A stretch of DNA of 35,164 nucleotides from a bacterium (GTDB lineage: Bacteria; Desulfobacterota; JAPLJL01): assembly GCA_028713675.1 (NCBI GenBank), contig JAQTNV010000034.1, forward strand, positions 1 to 35,164, in the 5' to 3' direction. A model generated the notes under the pieces. The model was not told the origin of the DNA. It searched no databases and saw nothing but the letters and a program-made list of their open reading frames with translations. Shown piece by piece: positions 14,722 through 23,614 of the stretch. The position numbers were made by a program, and so were the translations under genes. Position 1 is the stretch's first letter. Each line of letters begins with the position of its first letter.

Positions 14722-16221
14722 ATGCCGGAACAAATATTTGACGTGATCGTGGTGGGGACCGGGACGGGGGGCTCCAGCCTGGGGGCGCTTTCCGCCCGGG
14801 CGGGATTGAAAACCCTGATCCTCGAAAAGAATCCCCGGGTCGGGGGGGCCTGTTCCTATTATGAGAAGGACGGGTTCCACGTGGATTTCGGCACTCATCT
14901 CTGCACCCGGGGGGGCGAGGGATCCGTCGGGGAGGTTCTGAAGCGGGTGGGGGCCCTTTCCCGGGTGGAGTTCGTCAAGCCCCGGCAACTGATGCGGGTC
15001 CTGGGGCTCGGGCTGGATGTGCCTTTCTATACCTCGATTCGGACCGTTTTCAAAACCATCTACAACTTCCAGCACCAGGTCGGGATCACCTGGCGGGAGT
15101 ATCCCAGCATGTTCCGGCTCAATCGTGACTTTTTCTTGATGGACGAAGATAAGATCGCCGAATGGGACAACAAGACCGTCGAGGAACTCGTCTCCAAACA
15201 TTCCCTGAATCCCAGCCTGCATGCCTTTATCAATGCAATGATGGCCCTTTATTTCGTTTACCCCTACTGGAAAACCTCGGCCGGCGAGGCGATCTGGTGC
15301 ACCAAGCGAATGATGGAGTCCAAGGCGTTTTCCTACCCGAAGGGCGGGACGGTGATGGTGCCCCGGGTGATGTTGGACGCGGCCCAAGAACGCGGGGCCA
15401 CGCTCCTGACCCAGGCCCGGGTCAGGAAGATCCAGGTGGAGAACGGCGTCGCCCGGGGGGTGGAACTGGAGGACGGGAGGAAGTTCAGAGGCCGGGCGGT
15501 GGTCAGCACCAGCTCGCTCAAGGACACGGTTTTCAACCTGGTCGGGGCCGGTCATTTCCCGGAGGACTTCCGGGAGCGGGTCCAGAGGCTCCAGGAATCA
15601 CATAACGCCATCCAGATCAAGCTGGCCCTCGACCGGAAGATTATCCAGGATGGGTGCCTGGTCGTTATGGGCAGCCCCCGGGGCAATTTTACCCCCCGGA
15701 CCGCTACGCTCCCCCGGGTCCGCCAGGTTTACGAAGACCTGCTTTCCGGCCGGATGCCAGAACTAGTCCCGCTTTACCTCGTGGCCCCCACCAATTTCGA
15801 TCCAGAGCTCGCCCCCCCGGGGAAGCAGTTCATCACCTTGTGCACGGGGGTTTCGCTGACCACGACTAAGCTCCAGGACCCGCCCGAGGTCTGGGAGGAA
15901 GCGATGATGAAAATCCTCCGGGAAGCCATCCCGGGGATTGAGGGGCATATCCTCTGGAAAGAGGTGGTCGGCCCCAAGGCGATCGAGAGCTGGATCGGGA
16001 AGCCCGGAGGCCCCGCGATTTCCACCGCCCAGGTGCCCGGGCAGGTGGGCCAGGAGCGCCCTTCGAACCGGGGCCCGCTCCCGGGGCTGTATTTTGCCGG
16101 GGATCAGGCCGGGGGACGGGGAGTCGGGACTGAGCTTGCCGCCCTGAGTGCGCTCGAGTGCGCCGAGATCCTGGACTCTGACTTTCGGAGTGGGCAAATT
16201 TCAAAAAATAATGAAAAGTGA
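14722..16221 (+). CDS. CrtI-like NAD(P)/FAD-dependent oxidoreductase (type A, copy 1)
   Basis: 499 aa, AGGAGG before the ATG. The N-terminal Rossmann motif VIVVGTGTGGSSLGALSA, followed by LILEKNPRVGGACSYYEK and the His-Leu of DFGTHL, is typical of phytoene-dehydrogenase-related flavoenzymes (COG1233 type, which also includes retinol saturases and squalene desaturases). The C-terminal FAD motif is GLYFAGDQAGGRGVGTELAA. There is no signal peptide or clear membrane helix; such enzymes usually sit at the inner face of the membrane and act on isoprenoid or other polyene lipids. Substrate and direction (desaturation or saturation) cannot be told. Its closest relative in the window is the 20473 gene. 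It is followed by an exported protein and a FadL channel. Confidence 0.85.
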   Translation: MPEQIFDVIVVGTGTGGSSLGALSARAGLKTLILEKNPRVGGACSYYEKDGFHVDFGTHLCTRGGEGSVGEVLKRVGALSRVEFVKPRQLMRVLGLGLDVPFYTSIRTVFKTIYNFQHQVGITWREYPSMFRLNRDFFLMDEDKIAEWDNKTVEELVSKHSLNPSLHAFINAMMALYFVYPYWKTSAGEAIWCTKRMMESKAFSYPKGGTVMVPRVMLDAAQERGATLLTQARVRKIQVENGVARGVELEDGRKFRGRAVVSTSSLKDTVFNLVGAGHFPEDFRERVQRLQESHNAIQIKLALDRKIIQDGCLVVMGSPRGNFTPRTATLPRVRQVYEDLLSGRMPELVPLYLVAPTNFDPELAPPGKQFITLCTGVSLTTTKLQDPPEVWEEAMMKILREAIPGIEGHILWKEVVGPKAIESWIGKPGGPAISTAQVPGQVGQERPSNRGPLPGLYFAGDQAGGRGVGTELAALSALECAEILDSDFRSGQISKNNEK

Positions 16222-16254
16222 AAAGTTAGAGAAATTAAAACATAAAAGGTGCCA

Positions 16255-17658
16255 ATGGAAAAAATAAGCAGGATGTCCCGGCTTCGGCGCTTAATTCTCT
16301 TTGCCGGCGTTTCCACACTTTTCTTCGGTATTTACCCGCCGGATGCCCGGCCGGCGGACTCCCCGGGGCCGGTCCCGGAAAAGAAATCGCTCACCCGCGT
16401 GCAGGATTATGTGCTGGCCCGCGGGAAAATCCTCAAGAACAATCTCGGCAAAGATATCGGGCAGATGGGTCTTCTCGCTTTCCATAAGGGAAAGCTGGAG
16501 CCCATTCCTTTCCAGATTGACGAGATGAACCCCGAAGGGGACTGGGTGTTGACCCAGGTTCCGCCCGAGCTGAAAAATACCGGCCTGAAACCCGAAAAGG
16601 ATGACGACGACGGCAGCCTAGATGCTAATGACGAGCTGGCCTTCATGGCCCGGGATGCGGGAGACCGGGTTAAAAAGGAATCTCTTCCCCCGGGAATCCT
16701 GGCGGCGGATGAAATCATGATCCGTGACCCGGTCGACGGGACCAAGGCCTGGGTCTATCTCTGTTCTTTTTCGGGAAGCCCTCTCCTTTCCGACCGGGAT
16801 TACGTGGAGTATGTCTTCCCGGAGGGCATCCCGGGGGGAAGAATAAGAAACCCGAATTTTGAGATCGGTTTTTCACCGGAATTGCCTATTGCCCCCGGAT
16901 TTCTCAGCATCCACGGCTCCCACAATATCATCGACCGGATGAAGACCCGTCTGCAGACGAAACTGATCGGGATGAAATTTTCGCTGGATGAAACCCAGCT
17001 GGTATCGAAAACTTCCTTATATAAAGACGGCCCCATCCGCGTTATCCGCCGCACCCGCAGCGCGGTTAAATTAATCGGGATCTTCCGGACCCCCTCGGCG
17101 GCGGTGGAGAACATTTATTACGAGAACGTCAGCATTATCCCTTTCCGGGTCAAGATGCTCTTCTCGATCAAGGCTATCAACAAATTGATCGGCTACGTAA
17201 AGATCCGGGGAACGCTCGATTTCCAGAACATCCACGGCTGGCGGATCAAGACCGATGCTGGTCCGGACTGCTGGCTCAATATTGACGGGAAGATGGACGA
17301 GGCCGAAAAAAACGTCAACGGGAAGAACGTCACCTGGTTTCTGGTGTCGGGGCCGCCGGGGGCGTTCATGATCCGGTTGGTAACCAACCGGATGCCGGAC
17401 GGGTCCCCCCAAGAGGCCCCGCTGATCAGCCGGCTGTTTTATCTTGATGACGACCTCTCGCTGGACCCCCCGGAAGCCGTCCCGGGCCAATCGCCGGGCA
17501 TAGGATATTGGCTGGACGGGACGGAAAACCTGGAAAAGGGAATCATTTATTTATACGCGATTTCCTACACCATCAACGATTATTACGACGGGAAAGAGAA
17601 GGAATATATGAATATTCTCGACAAACCGCTGGAGGTCTCCGTGGAGGCCGGCAACTGA
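16255..17658 (+). CDS. Exported protein of unknown function (copy 1 of a paralogous pair)
   Basis: 467 aa from ATG 16255, with AAAAGG just upstream; a GTG at 16249 would add two residues. A Sec signal peptide covers about 1-34 (SRLRRLILFAGVSTLFFGIY, cleavage near ARPA), so it is periplasmic or surface-exposed. The mature part is largely beta. An acidic loop DDDDGSLDANDE (116-127), resembling a calcium-binding loop without being a canonical EF-hand, precedes LAFMARDAGD. Another strongly conserved part is GPIRVIRRTRSAVKLIGIFR. The copy at 22006 shares all these features. It lies between a CrtI-like enzyme and a FadL channel, suggesting a role in handling the transported compound. No known family was recognised. 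Confidence 0.75.
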   Translation: MEKISRMSRLRRLILFAGVSTLFFGIYPPDARPADSPGPVPEKKSLTRVQDYVLARGKILKNNLGKDIGQMGLLAFHKGKLEPIPFQIDEMNPEGDWVLTQVPPELKNTGLKPEKDDDDGSLDANDELAFMARDAGDRVKKESLPPGILAADEIMIRDPVDGTKAWVYLCSFSGSPLLSDRDYVEYVFPEGIPGGRIRNPNFEIGFSPELPIAPGFLSIHGSHNIIDRMKTRLQTKLIGMKFSLDETQLVSKTSLYKDGPIRVIRRTRSAVKLIGIFRTPSAAVENIYYENVSIIPFRVKMLFSIKAINKLIGYVKIRGTLDFQNIHGWRIKTDAGPDCWLNIDGKMDEAEKNVNGKNVTWFLVSGPPGAFMIRLVTNRMPDGSPQEAPLISRLFYLDDDLSLDPPEAVPGQSPGIGYWLDGTENLEKGIIYLYAISYTINDYYDGKEKEYMNILDKPLEVSVEAGN

Positions 17659-17756
17659 AAGCCGCGGCCTCTCCGTAAAGCTTGACCCGGCGGAAAAGAC
17701 CAAAGAAAAACAGGTCACATTAATTGAACCCCGAGTCTCCGGAAAGGAGGAGGCAA

Positions 17757-19097
17757 ATGCCGAAATTGAAGAAAGTGACGGTCAACCGCTTCACTTTCTT
17801 TGCGCTGGCCGGTCTCATCCTGGGTGGTTTCTCTCCCGCCTGGGGCCGTCCCTTCGATAACTACGGATTCGGAAGCCGGGCCATCGCGATGGGCGGCGCC
17901 ATGGTCGGTTCCGACACTCAATACTCCGCGGTTTACTACAACCCGGCCGGGATGGCCTTCAACGAGACAAAAAGCCTGAATGTGGGGGCCAGCGTACTCT
18001 TCAGCTTCCCCTCCCTGGAGATAAAAGGGTCCGGCTCAAATCCGGCGGAATCCAGGAGCAATATGAATTCCGATGAAGGCGTCTCCGTGGGTTTTTCCTC
18101 CCCGCTCGGGAGCGGTAAGATCGGAAGCGTGATTTCCGCCGGGGTCGGGGCTTATCTGCTTTTCCCGATATTTATAAACGGTGTCGAGTTAAAAAGCTTC
18201 GACCCCACCGTTCCCTACTTCGTCCAATTTGAAAACCGCAATCGTTGCCTGATGCTCACCATGGCTGTGTCTTATAAAGCCTGGAGGAAGTTATCGTTTG
18301 CGGTCGGCACTGATGCTCTGGTTCACCTCGATCCCATGACCGCGAATGTGGCGCTGGTAAATGATCAGGTTGAAATCGGGATGGATGCCCGTTTCCCCCT
18401 GGATTTCGCTCCCACCGCCGGGATCCGGTATCAGCCCGCCGACTGGCTCTCCTTCGGCGCCGCTTACCATGGGGTAACCCAAATCAAGATAAAAATTGCC
18501 GGCAATATTGACGCTCGTCCGGTTCTCGATGAAACCATCCCTGTCCTGCTTGAATACCGGGACTTCCACAAGCCCCAGCAGGTGGAAATGGGTTTCGGTC
18601 TCAAACCCCTCAAGAAACTGACCGTTTCCGGCGCTCTCACCTGGGTGGATTTTTCCGATTACATACCTCCGATCCTGAAAGTCACCTTGAATGCCACATC
18701 GGATACGACCGGAAGGATGAAAAAAATTCTCGATCAACTCATGCCGACCTACACTTACAAATTCAATGACTATTGGATTCCCCGACTCGGGGCGGAATAC
18801 CAGGTTGCCGATTATCTTGTCGCCCGGGCCGGGTATTTTTACCGGAATTCTTCGGTCCCGGCGCAAACCGGGGATACCAGCTTTGTCGACCCCCCCACGC
18901 ACGGGATCGGGGCCGGGATGGGAATCACTTTTTCCGACCCGCTGAAACTCATTACCAACCCGATCAATATCGAACTTACCTACCAGGGACAATTTCTGCA
19001 GGAAGTTAAGGTCAACAAAACCAGCACCGCGAACCAGAGCTATACCGCGGGAGGCAGCAACCACCTGATCAGCGGAACCCTTATGTATAGTTTCTAA
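17757..19097 (+). CDS. FadL/OmpP1/TodX-type outer-membrane transport protein (copy 1)
   Basis: 446 aa from ATG 17757, chosen because AAGGAGGAGG sits directly before it; a TTG at 17724 would spoil the signal peptide. The signal peptide ends at SPAWG, and the mature N-terminus carries the FadL pattern: FGSRAIAMGGAMVGSD, then YNPAGMAF. The rest alternates short beta strands and ends in Phe (LMYSF), as outer-membrane barrels do. FadL proteins let fatty acids and other hydrophobic molecules such as aromatic hydrocarbons enter through a lateral channel. The 19114 gene follows after 16 bases and is nearly identical in DNA in several blocks. Probable role: uptake of the substrate of the neighbouring flavoenzymes. 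Confidence 0.9.
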   Translation: MPKLKKVTVNRFTFFALAGLILGGFSPAWGRPFDNYGFGSRAIAMGGAMVGSDTQYSAVYYNPAGMAFNETKSLNVGASVLFSFPSLEIKGSGSNPAESRSNMNSDEGVSVGFSSPLGSGKIGSVISAGVGAYLLFPIFINGVELKSFDPTVPYFVQFENRNRCLMLTMAVSYKAWRKLSFAVGTDALVHLDPMTANVALVNDQVEIGMDARFPLDFAPTAGIRYQPADWLSFGAAYHGVTQIKIKIAGNIDARPVLDETIPVLLEYRDFHKPQQVEMGFGLKPLKKLTVSGALTWVDFSDYIPPILKVTLNATSDTTGRMKKILDQLMPTYTYKFNDYWIPRLGAEYQVADYLVARAGYFYRNSSVPAQTGDTSFVDPPTHGIGAGMGITFSDPLKLITNPINIELTYQGQFLQEVKVNKTSTANQSYTAGGSNHLISGTLMYSF

Positions 19098-19113
19098 AAT
19101 AAGGAGGAGGTAA

Positions 19114-20451
19114 ATGCTCGATCCGAAGAAACTCGCGGCGAGCTGTGCGCTGTTAATTATATCGGTTGGCTTGATGCTGGGCGGCCCCCGGCCGGCCTGG
19201 GGCAATGTCTTCGATAACTACGGATTCGGCAGCCGGGCCATCGCGATGGGCGGCGCCATGGTCGGTTCCGACACTCAATACTCCGCGGTTTACTACAACC
19301 CGGCCGGGATGGCTTTCAACGAGAAAAAAAGCCTGAATGTGGGGGCCAGTTTTCTCTACAGTATGCCCTCCCTGGAGATAAAGGGGGCCGGGCCGAATCC
19401 GGCTGAATCCAGGAACAATATGGCTTTCGATGAAGGCATCTCCGTGGGTTTTTCTTCCCCACTCGGGAGCGGGAAGATCGGCAGCGTGACCTCCTTCGGT
19501 TTGGGGGTTTATTTACCTTTCCCCTTTACCTTTTATATTCTCGAGTTGAAAAGCTTTAAACCCTCCGTTCCTTATTTTTTGCAATATGAAAACCGGAACC
19601 ATTTCACGATGATCACCGCGGCGGTAGCTTACAAACCCTGGCGGAAGTTATCGTTTGCAGTGGGGATGGATATCCTGATCGGATGCGACATAAACGCAAA
19701 CATGGCGCTGGAAGGTGATAAGGCCAAGGTCGGGATATCGGGTCCTTTCCCCTGGGATGACGCTCCCACCGCCGGCATCCAGTACCGGCCCACCGACTGG
19801 CTCTCTTTCGGCGCCGCTTACCACGGGAAAAGCCAGGACAAGGTAAAAGTTACCGCCCACCTTGACGCCCGTCCGCTTCTCGACGAACCCATCCCCGTCC
19901 TGCTCGTCTGGCGGGACGCTTATAAGCCCCAGCAGGTGGAAATGGGTTTCGGTCTCAAACCCCTGGAAAAACTGACCGTTTCCGGCGCTCTCACCTGGGT
20001 GGATTTTTCCGATTATATTCCTCCCATCGTCAAAATCACCCTGGATTCCACCTCGGAGACGACCATGGCAATGCAAGATGTTCTTGATCAATTGATAAAA
20101 ACCTACACTTATAAATTCAATGACTATTGGATTCCCCGACTCGGGGCGGAATACCAGGTTACCGAACACCTGGTCGCCCGGGCCGGGTATTTTTACCGGA
20201 ATTCTTCGGTCCCGGCGCAAACCGGAGCCACCAGCTTTATCGACCCCCCCACCCACGGCATCGGGGCCGGGATGGGAATCACTTTTTCCGACCCGCTGAA
20301 ACTCATTTCCAATCCGATCAATATCGACTTCACCTACCAGGGGCAATTTCTGCAGGAAGTTAAAGTCAATAAAACCAGCGCCGCGGACCGAAGCTATACC
20401 GCGGGAGGCAGCAGCCACCTGATCAGCGGAACGCTGGCCTATACTTTCTAA
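19114..20451 (+). CDS. FadL/OmpP1/TodX-type outer-membrane transport protein (copy 2)
   Basis: 445 aa with AAGGAGGAGG before the ATG. The signal peptide (LAASCALLIISVGLMLGG, cleavage near PAWG) differs from copy 1. The first 45 residues after cleavage are then almost the same at DNA level (17853-17993 against 19210-19350, about three differences seen), as is the stretch around NDYWIPRLGAEYQV and RAGYFYRNSSVPAQTG. Between these blocks, loops such as those near 85-110 and 180-210 have diverged, which may tune the substrate range. The C-terminal Phe (LAYTF) fits barrel insertion. The flavoenzyme at 20473 follows after 21 bases. Confidence 0.9.
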   Translation: MLDPKKLAASCALLIISVGLMLGGPRPAWGNVFDNYGFGSRAIAMGGAMVGSDTQYSAVYYNPAGMAFNEKKSLNVGASFLYSMPSLEIKGAGPNPAESRNNMAFDEGISVGFSSPLGSGKIGSVTSFGLGVYLPFPFTFYILELKSFKPSVPYFLQYENRNHFTMITAAVAYKPWRKLSFAVGMDILIGCDINANMALEGDKAKVGISGPFPWDDAPTAGIQYRPTDWLSFGAAYHGKSQDKVKVTAHLDARPLLDEPIPVLLVWRDAYKPQQVEMGFGLKPLEKLTVSGALTWVDFSDYIPPIVKITLDSTSETTMAMQDVLDQLIKTYTYKFNDYWIPRLGAEYQVTEHLVARAGYFYRNSSVPAQTGATSFIDPPTHGIGAGMGITFSDPLKLISNPINIDFTYQGQFLQEVKVNKTSAADRSYTAGGSSHLISGTLAYTF

Positions 20452-20472
20452 AATCCGGATCGGAGGAAACTA

Positions 20473-21957
20473 GTGACCGAACCTATTTATGACGTCATCG
20501 TGATCGGCACCGGGATGGGGGGCAGCGCCTGCGGGGCGCTATCCGCCCGGGCGGGACTGAAAACCCTGATCCTCGAAAAGAATCCCCGGATCGGGGGGGC
20601 CTGTTCCTATTATGAGAAGGACGGCTTCCATGTGGATTTCGGCACCCATCTTTTCACCTGCGGGGGGGAAGGGGCCATCGGCGAGGTATTGCGGCGGGTG
20701 GGGGCGCGTTCGCGGGTGGAATTCGTCCAGCTCCGAAGGTTCAGCCGCATCCTGGGGCTGGACATGAATATTCCCCTCTATAACTCCCTGCTCTCCATCT
20801 TCAGGACTTCGTATCGGATCCATCATCAGCTCGGGATCAGGCTCCGGGAGATGCCGGATGTTGTTCGCCTCAATTACAACTTCTTCCGGATGCCTGATGA
20901 AGACATTGAGAAGTGGGATGACCGCACGATGGAAGAGTACGTGATGCAGTATTCCCAAAATCCGGGGCTGATGGCAATCACCAACGTGGTCCTGGCTCTT
21001 TATTTTGTCTACCCCTACTGGAAAACCTCCGCCGGGGAAGGGGCCTGGGCCTCCAAAGCCATGATCAAAGCCCAGGCGATTTCCTACCCCAAGGGGGGGG
21101 CGGTGATCGTTCACCAGACGATGCTGGACGCGGCCAAGGACCGCGGGGCCACGGTCCTGACCCAGGCGCGGGTCAGGAAAATCCTGGTGGAGAAAGGCGC
21201 CGCCTGCGGGGTGGAGCTGGAGGACGGGAGGAAATTCCTGGGCCGGGCGGTGGTTTCCAACGGCTCCCTGAAGGATACGGTGTTCAACCTGGTGGGCGCC
21301 CAGCATTTCCCCGAGGATTACCGGAAGATGACCGATGGCCTCGAGCAGGCGCATAACGCGGTTCAGTTCAAAATCGCGCTGGACCGGAAAGTGATCAAGG
21401 AAGGAAGCCTGATCGTCCTCGGCAGCCCCCATGGGGATTTCCGCCCCAAGACCACCACCGTGCCCCAGGTCCACCGGGTTTACGAGGACCTGCTCTCCGG
21501 TCGGCTTCCCGAGCTGGTCCCCCTTTATCTGGTCGTGCCGAGCAATTTTGACCCCAGCCTGGCCCCGCCCGGCAAGCAGATCATCATCTTATGCACCGGG
21601 GCGCCGCTGACTACGTCCAAATGGGTCGATCCGCCCGAAGTCTGGGAGGAAGCGATGATGAAAGCCCTGCGGGAAGCCATCCCCGGGATTGAACGGCACA
21701 TCCTCTGGAAAGAGGTGGTCGGGGCCAAGGCGATCGAAAGCTGGATCGGGAAAACCGGGGGCTCCTGTGTTTCCACCGCCCAGGTGCCCGGCCAGGTGGG
21801 CAAAAAACGCCCCGCGATCCGGAGCCCGCTGCCGGGGCTGTATTTTGCCGGAGACCAGGCGGGGGGGCGGGGGATCGGAACCGAGCTGGCCGCCCGGAGC
21901 GGGATGGAGTGCGCCGAGATCCTGGACTCTGACTTTCGGAACGGACGAATTTCTTAA
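20473..21957 (+). CDS. CrtI-like NAD(P)/FAD-dependent oxidoreductase (type A, copy 2)
   Basis: 494 aa, GTG start with CGGAGGAAAC upstream. Same architecture as the 14722 product: VIVIGTGMGGSACGALSA, EKNPRIGGACSYYEKDGF, and C-terminal GLYFAGDQAGGRGIGTELAA. The two proteins are well over half identical by eye, most divergent in the 85-190 region that likely lines the substrate site. The pair therefore may act on related but different compounds. It is followed by the second copy of the exported protein, as in the first set; even the bases between the two genes (GAAAAGTGA/GAGAAGTTAGAGAAA) are recognisably shared with the first set. Confidence 0.85.
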   Translation: MTEPIYDVIVIGTGMGGSACGALSARAGLKTLILEKNPRIGGACSYYEKDGFHVDFGTHLFTCGGEGAIGEVLRRVGARSRVEFVQLRRFSRILGLDMNIPLYNSLLSIFRTSYRIHHQLGIRLREMPDVVRLNYNFFRMPDEDIEKWDDRTMEEYVMQYSQNPGLMAITNVVLALYFVYPYWKTSAGEGAWASKAMIKAQAISYPKGGAVIVHQTMLDAAKDRGATVLTQARVRKILVEKGAACGVELEDGRKFLGRAVVSNGSLKDTVFNLVGAQHFPEDYRKMTDGLEQAHNAVQFKIALDRKVIKEGSLIVLGSPHGDFRPKTTTVPQVHRVYEDLLSGRLPELVPLYLVVPSNFDPSLAPPGKQIIILCTGAPLTTSKWVDPPEVWEEAMMKALREAIPGIERHILWKEVVGAKAIESWIGKTGGSCVSTAQVPGQVGKKRPAIRSPLPGLYFAGDQAGGRGIGTELAARSGMECAEILDSDFRNGRIS

Positions 21958-22005
21958 GAAAGCGAAAAGTGAGAAGTTAGAGAAATCAAAAAATAAAAAA
22001 TCCAA

Positions 22006-23397
22006 ATGAAAAATGGAGGCATAATATCTTGGTTTCGGCGCTTAATCCTTTTTGCCGGCGTTTCGGCGCTTTTCTCCGGTATTTACACACCAGACGCCCG
22101 GCCGGCGGATTCCCCGGGCCCGGTCCTGGAAAAGAAGACGCTCGCCCGCATGGAAGATTACGTAGTGGTGCCCGGGAAGATCCTCAGGAAGAACCTCGGC
22201 CTGGATATCGGACAGATGGGGCTTCTCGCTTTCCGGGAGGGAAAGCTGGTACCCATTCCCTTTCAGATTGACGAGCTCAGCCCCGATGGGGACTGGGTGC
22301 TGACCCAGGTTCCGCCCGAGCTGGAAAATACCGGCTTGAAACCCGAAAAGGATGACGACGACGGCAGCCTGGATGCCAATGACGAGCTGGCCTTCATGGC
22401 CCGGGACGCGGGGGATCGGATCAAAAAGGATATTTATCCTCCGGGAATCTTAGCGGCGGATGAAATCATGGTCCGGGATCCGGTTGACGGGGCGAAGGCC
22501 TGGGTCTATCTCTGTTCTTTTCCGGGAAAACCGCCCCTTTCCGACCGGCACTACGTGGATTATGTCTTCCCCGAGGGGAAGATAAAAACCTCAAATCACG
22601 AGATGGGCTTTTCCCCGAAATTGCCGATCGTGCCGGGATCTGTCAGTATCCACGGCTCTCACAATATCCTGGACCAACTGAAGATCCGGGTGGAGACGAA
22701 GCTGCTCGGGATCAGATTTTCGATGAACGAAACCCGCCTGGTGTCCAAACTTTCCCTGTACAAGGCCGGCCCCATCCGCGTGATCCGCCGCACCCGCAGC
22801 GCGGTTAAATTAATCGGGATCTTCCGGTCCCCCTCAGCGGCGGTGGAGAACATTTATTACGGGAATATCACTATTATTCCCTTTCGGATCAAGCTCTCCT
22901 TCTCGGTCAAGGCTTTCAGCAAACTGATCAAAGACCCAACAATCCGGGGCACGGCCGATTTCCAGAACATCCACGGCTGGCGGATCAAGACCGATGCTGG
23001 TCCGAACTGCTGGTTCAATATTGACGGGAAGATGGACGAGACCGAAAAGAACGCCAACGGGAAGAACGCCACCTGGTTGCTGGTGTCGGGGCCGCCCGGG
23101 GCATTCATGATCCGGCTGGTAACCGACCGGATGCCGGACGGGTCTTTCCAGAAGACCCCGATCACCACCAGCCTGTATTACCTCGAAGACGACCTCTTGC
23201 GGGACCCTCCGGAATCCGTTCCGGGCCAGTCGCCGAACGTGGGATTCTGGATGAATGGGACCGAAAACCTGGAAAAGGGAATTTTTTATTTTTACGCGAT
23301 TTCCTACATAATCGACAATTACACCGACGGGAAGGAAAAGGAATACCTGGACATCCTCGACAAACCGCTGGAGGTTTCCACTGAGCCCCTGGGCTGA
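22006..23397 (+). CDS. Exported protein of unknown function (copy 2 of a paralogous pair)
   Basis: 463 aa. The ATG at 22006 aligns with ATG 16255 of the other copy although no ribosome site is seen, so translation may be coupled or weak. Signal peptide: WFRRLILFAGVSALFSGIY, cleavage near ARPA. The acidic DDDDGSLDANDELAFMARDAGD segment and the IRVIRRTRSAVKLIGIFR segment are kept unchanged, which argues that they are functional. It is shorter by a few residues around the VFPEG loop. It appears to end the long 11805-23397 gene run: 217 bases with inverted repeats separate it from the next gene. Function unknown. Confidence 0.75.
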   Translation: MKNGGIISWFRRLILFAGVSALFSGIYTPDARPADSPGPVLEKKTLARMEDYVVVPGKILRKNLGLDIGQMGLLAFREGKLVPIPFQIDELSPDGDWVLTQVPPELENTGLKPEKDDDDGSLDANDELAFMARDAGDRIKKDIYPPGILAADEIMVRDPVDGAKAWVYLCSFPGKPPLSDRHYVDYVFPEGKIKTSNHEMGFSPKLPIVPGSVSIHGSHNILDQLKIRVETKLLGIRFSMNETRLVSKLSLYKAGPIRVIRRTRSAVKLIGIFRSPSAAVENIYYGNITIIPFRIKLSFSVKAFSKLIKDPTIRGTADFQNIHGWRIKTDAGPNCWFNIDGKMDETEKNANGKNATWLLVSGPPGAFMIRLVTDRMPDGSFQKTPITTSLYYLEDDLLRDPPESVPGQSPNVGFWMNGTENLEKGIFYFYAISYIIDNYTDGKEKEYLDILDKPLEVSTEPLG

Positions 23398-23463
23398 AAG
23401 CCGGGGTTGGCAATTTTAATAGGAATTCAGGAAACATCAGGCATATAAATCATGACGTGATTA

Positions 23464-23536
23464 AACCCGAAAAATGCAGTTATTATTTCCCACTCGCGAA
23501 GGACAGAGGGACGTATTCAATCGCATTATTCGGGTT
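23464..23536. repeat. 14-bp inverted repeat around a 45-base core
   Basis: AACCCGAAAAATGC (23464-23477) and GCATTATTCGGGTT (23523-23536) are complementary at 13 of 14 positions. The core contains no frame of note. It may be a palindromic (REP-like) element or an end-to-end remnant of a small mobile element. A smaller palindrome AATCA-TGACG-TGATT lies just before it, from 23448. Confidence 0.5.
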
Positions 23537-23573
23537 AAAAAAGAAGAATTCCGGAAACCCTGGCCAAAATCGC

Positions 23574-23594
23574 CCTTAACCGAAATAGTTAAGG
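23574..23594 (+). promoter_or_regulatory. Leader hairpin just before the dctP-like ribosome site
   Basis: CCTTAAC (23574-23580) and GTTAAGG (23588-23594) are exact complements across a 7-base loop. The AAAGGAGG ribosome site follows within a few bases, so the hairpin could affect translation. Confidence 0.4.
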
Positions 23595-23614
23595 CCGCGA
23601 AAGGAGGTTGCATC

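Noticed and set aside
17724..17756. Upstream TTG start for the first FadL gene (similar cases: 23474 for the DctP gene, 28440 for the type-C flavoenzyme)
   Set aside because: Strong ribosome sites lie directly before the later starts for FadL and DctP, where the added residues would displace the signal peptide. In the third case the extra part is the displaced 3' gene fragment read out of frame.
23448..23536. Inverted repeats as ends of a complete insertion sequence
   Set aside because: Only 45 bases lie between the arms, with no transposase and no visible target duplication.
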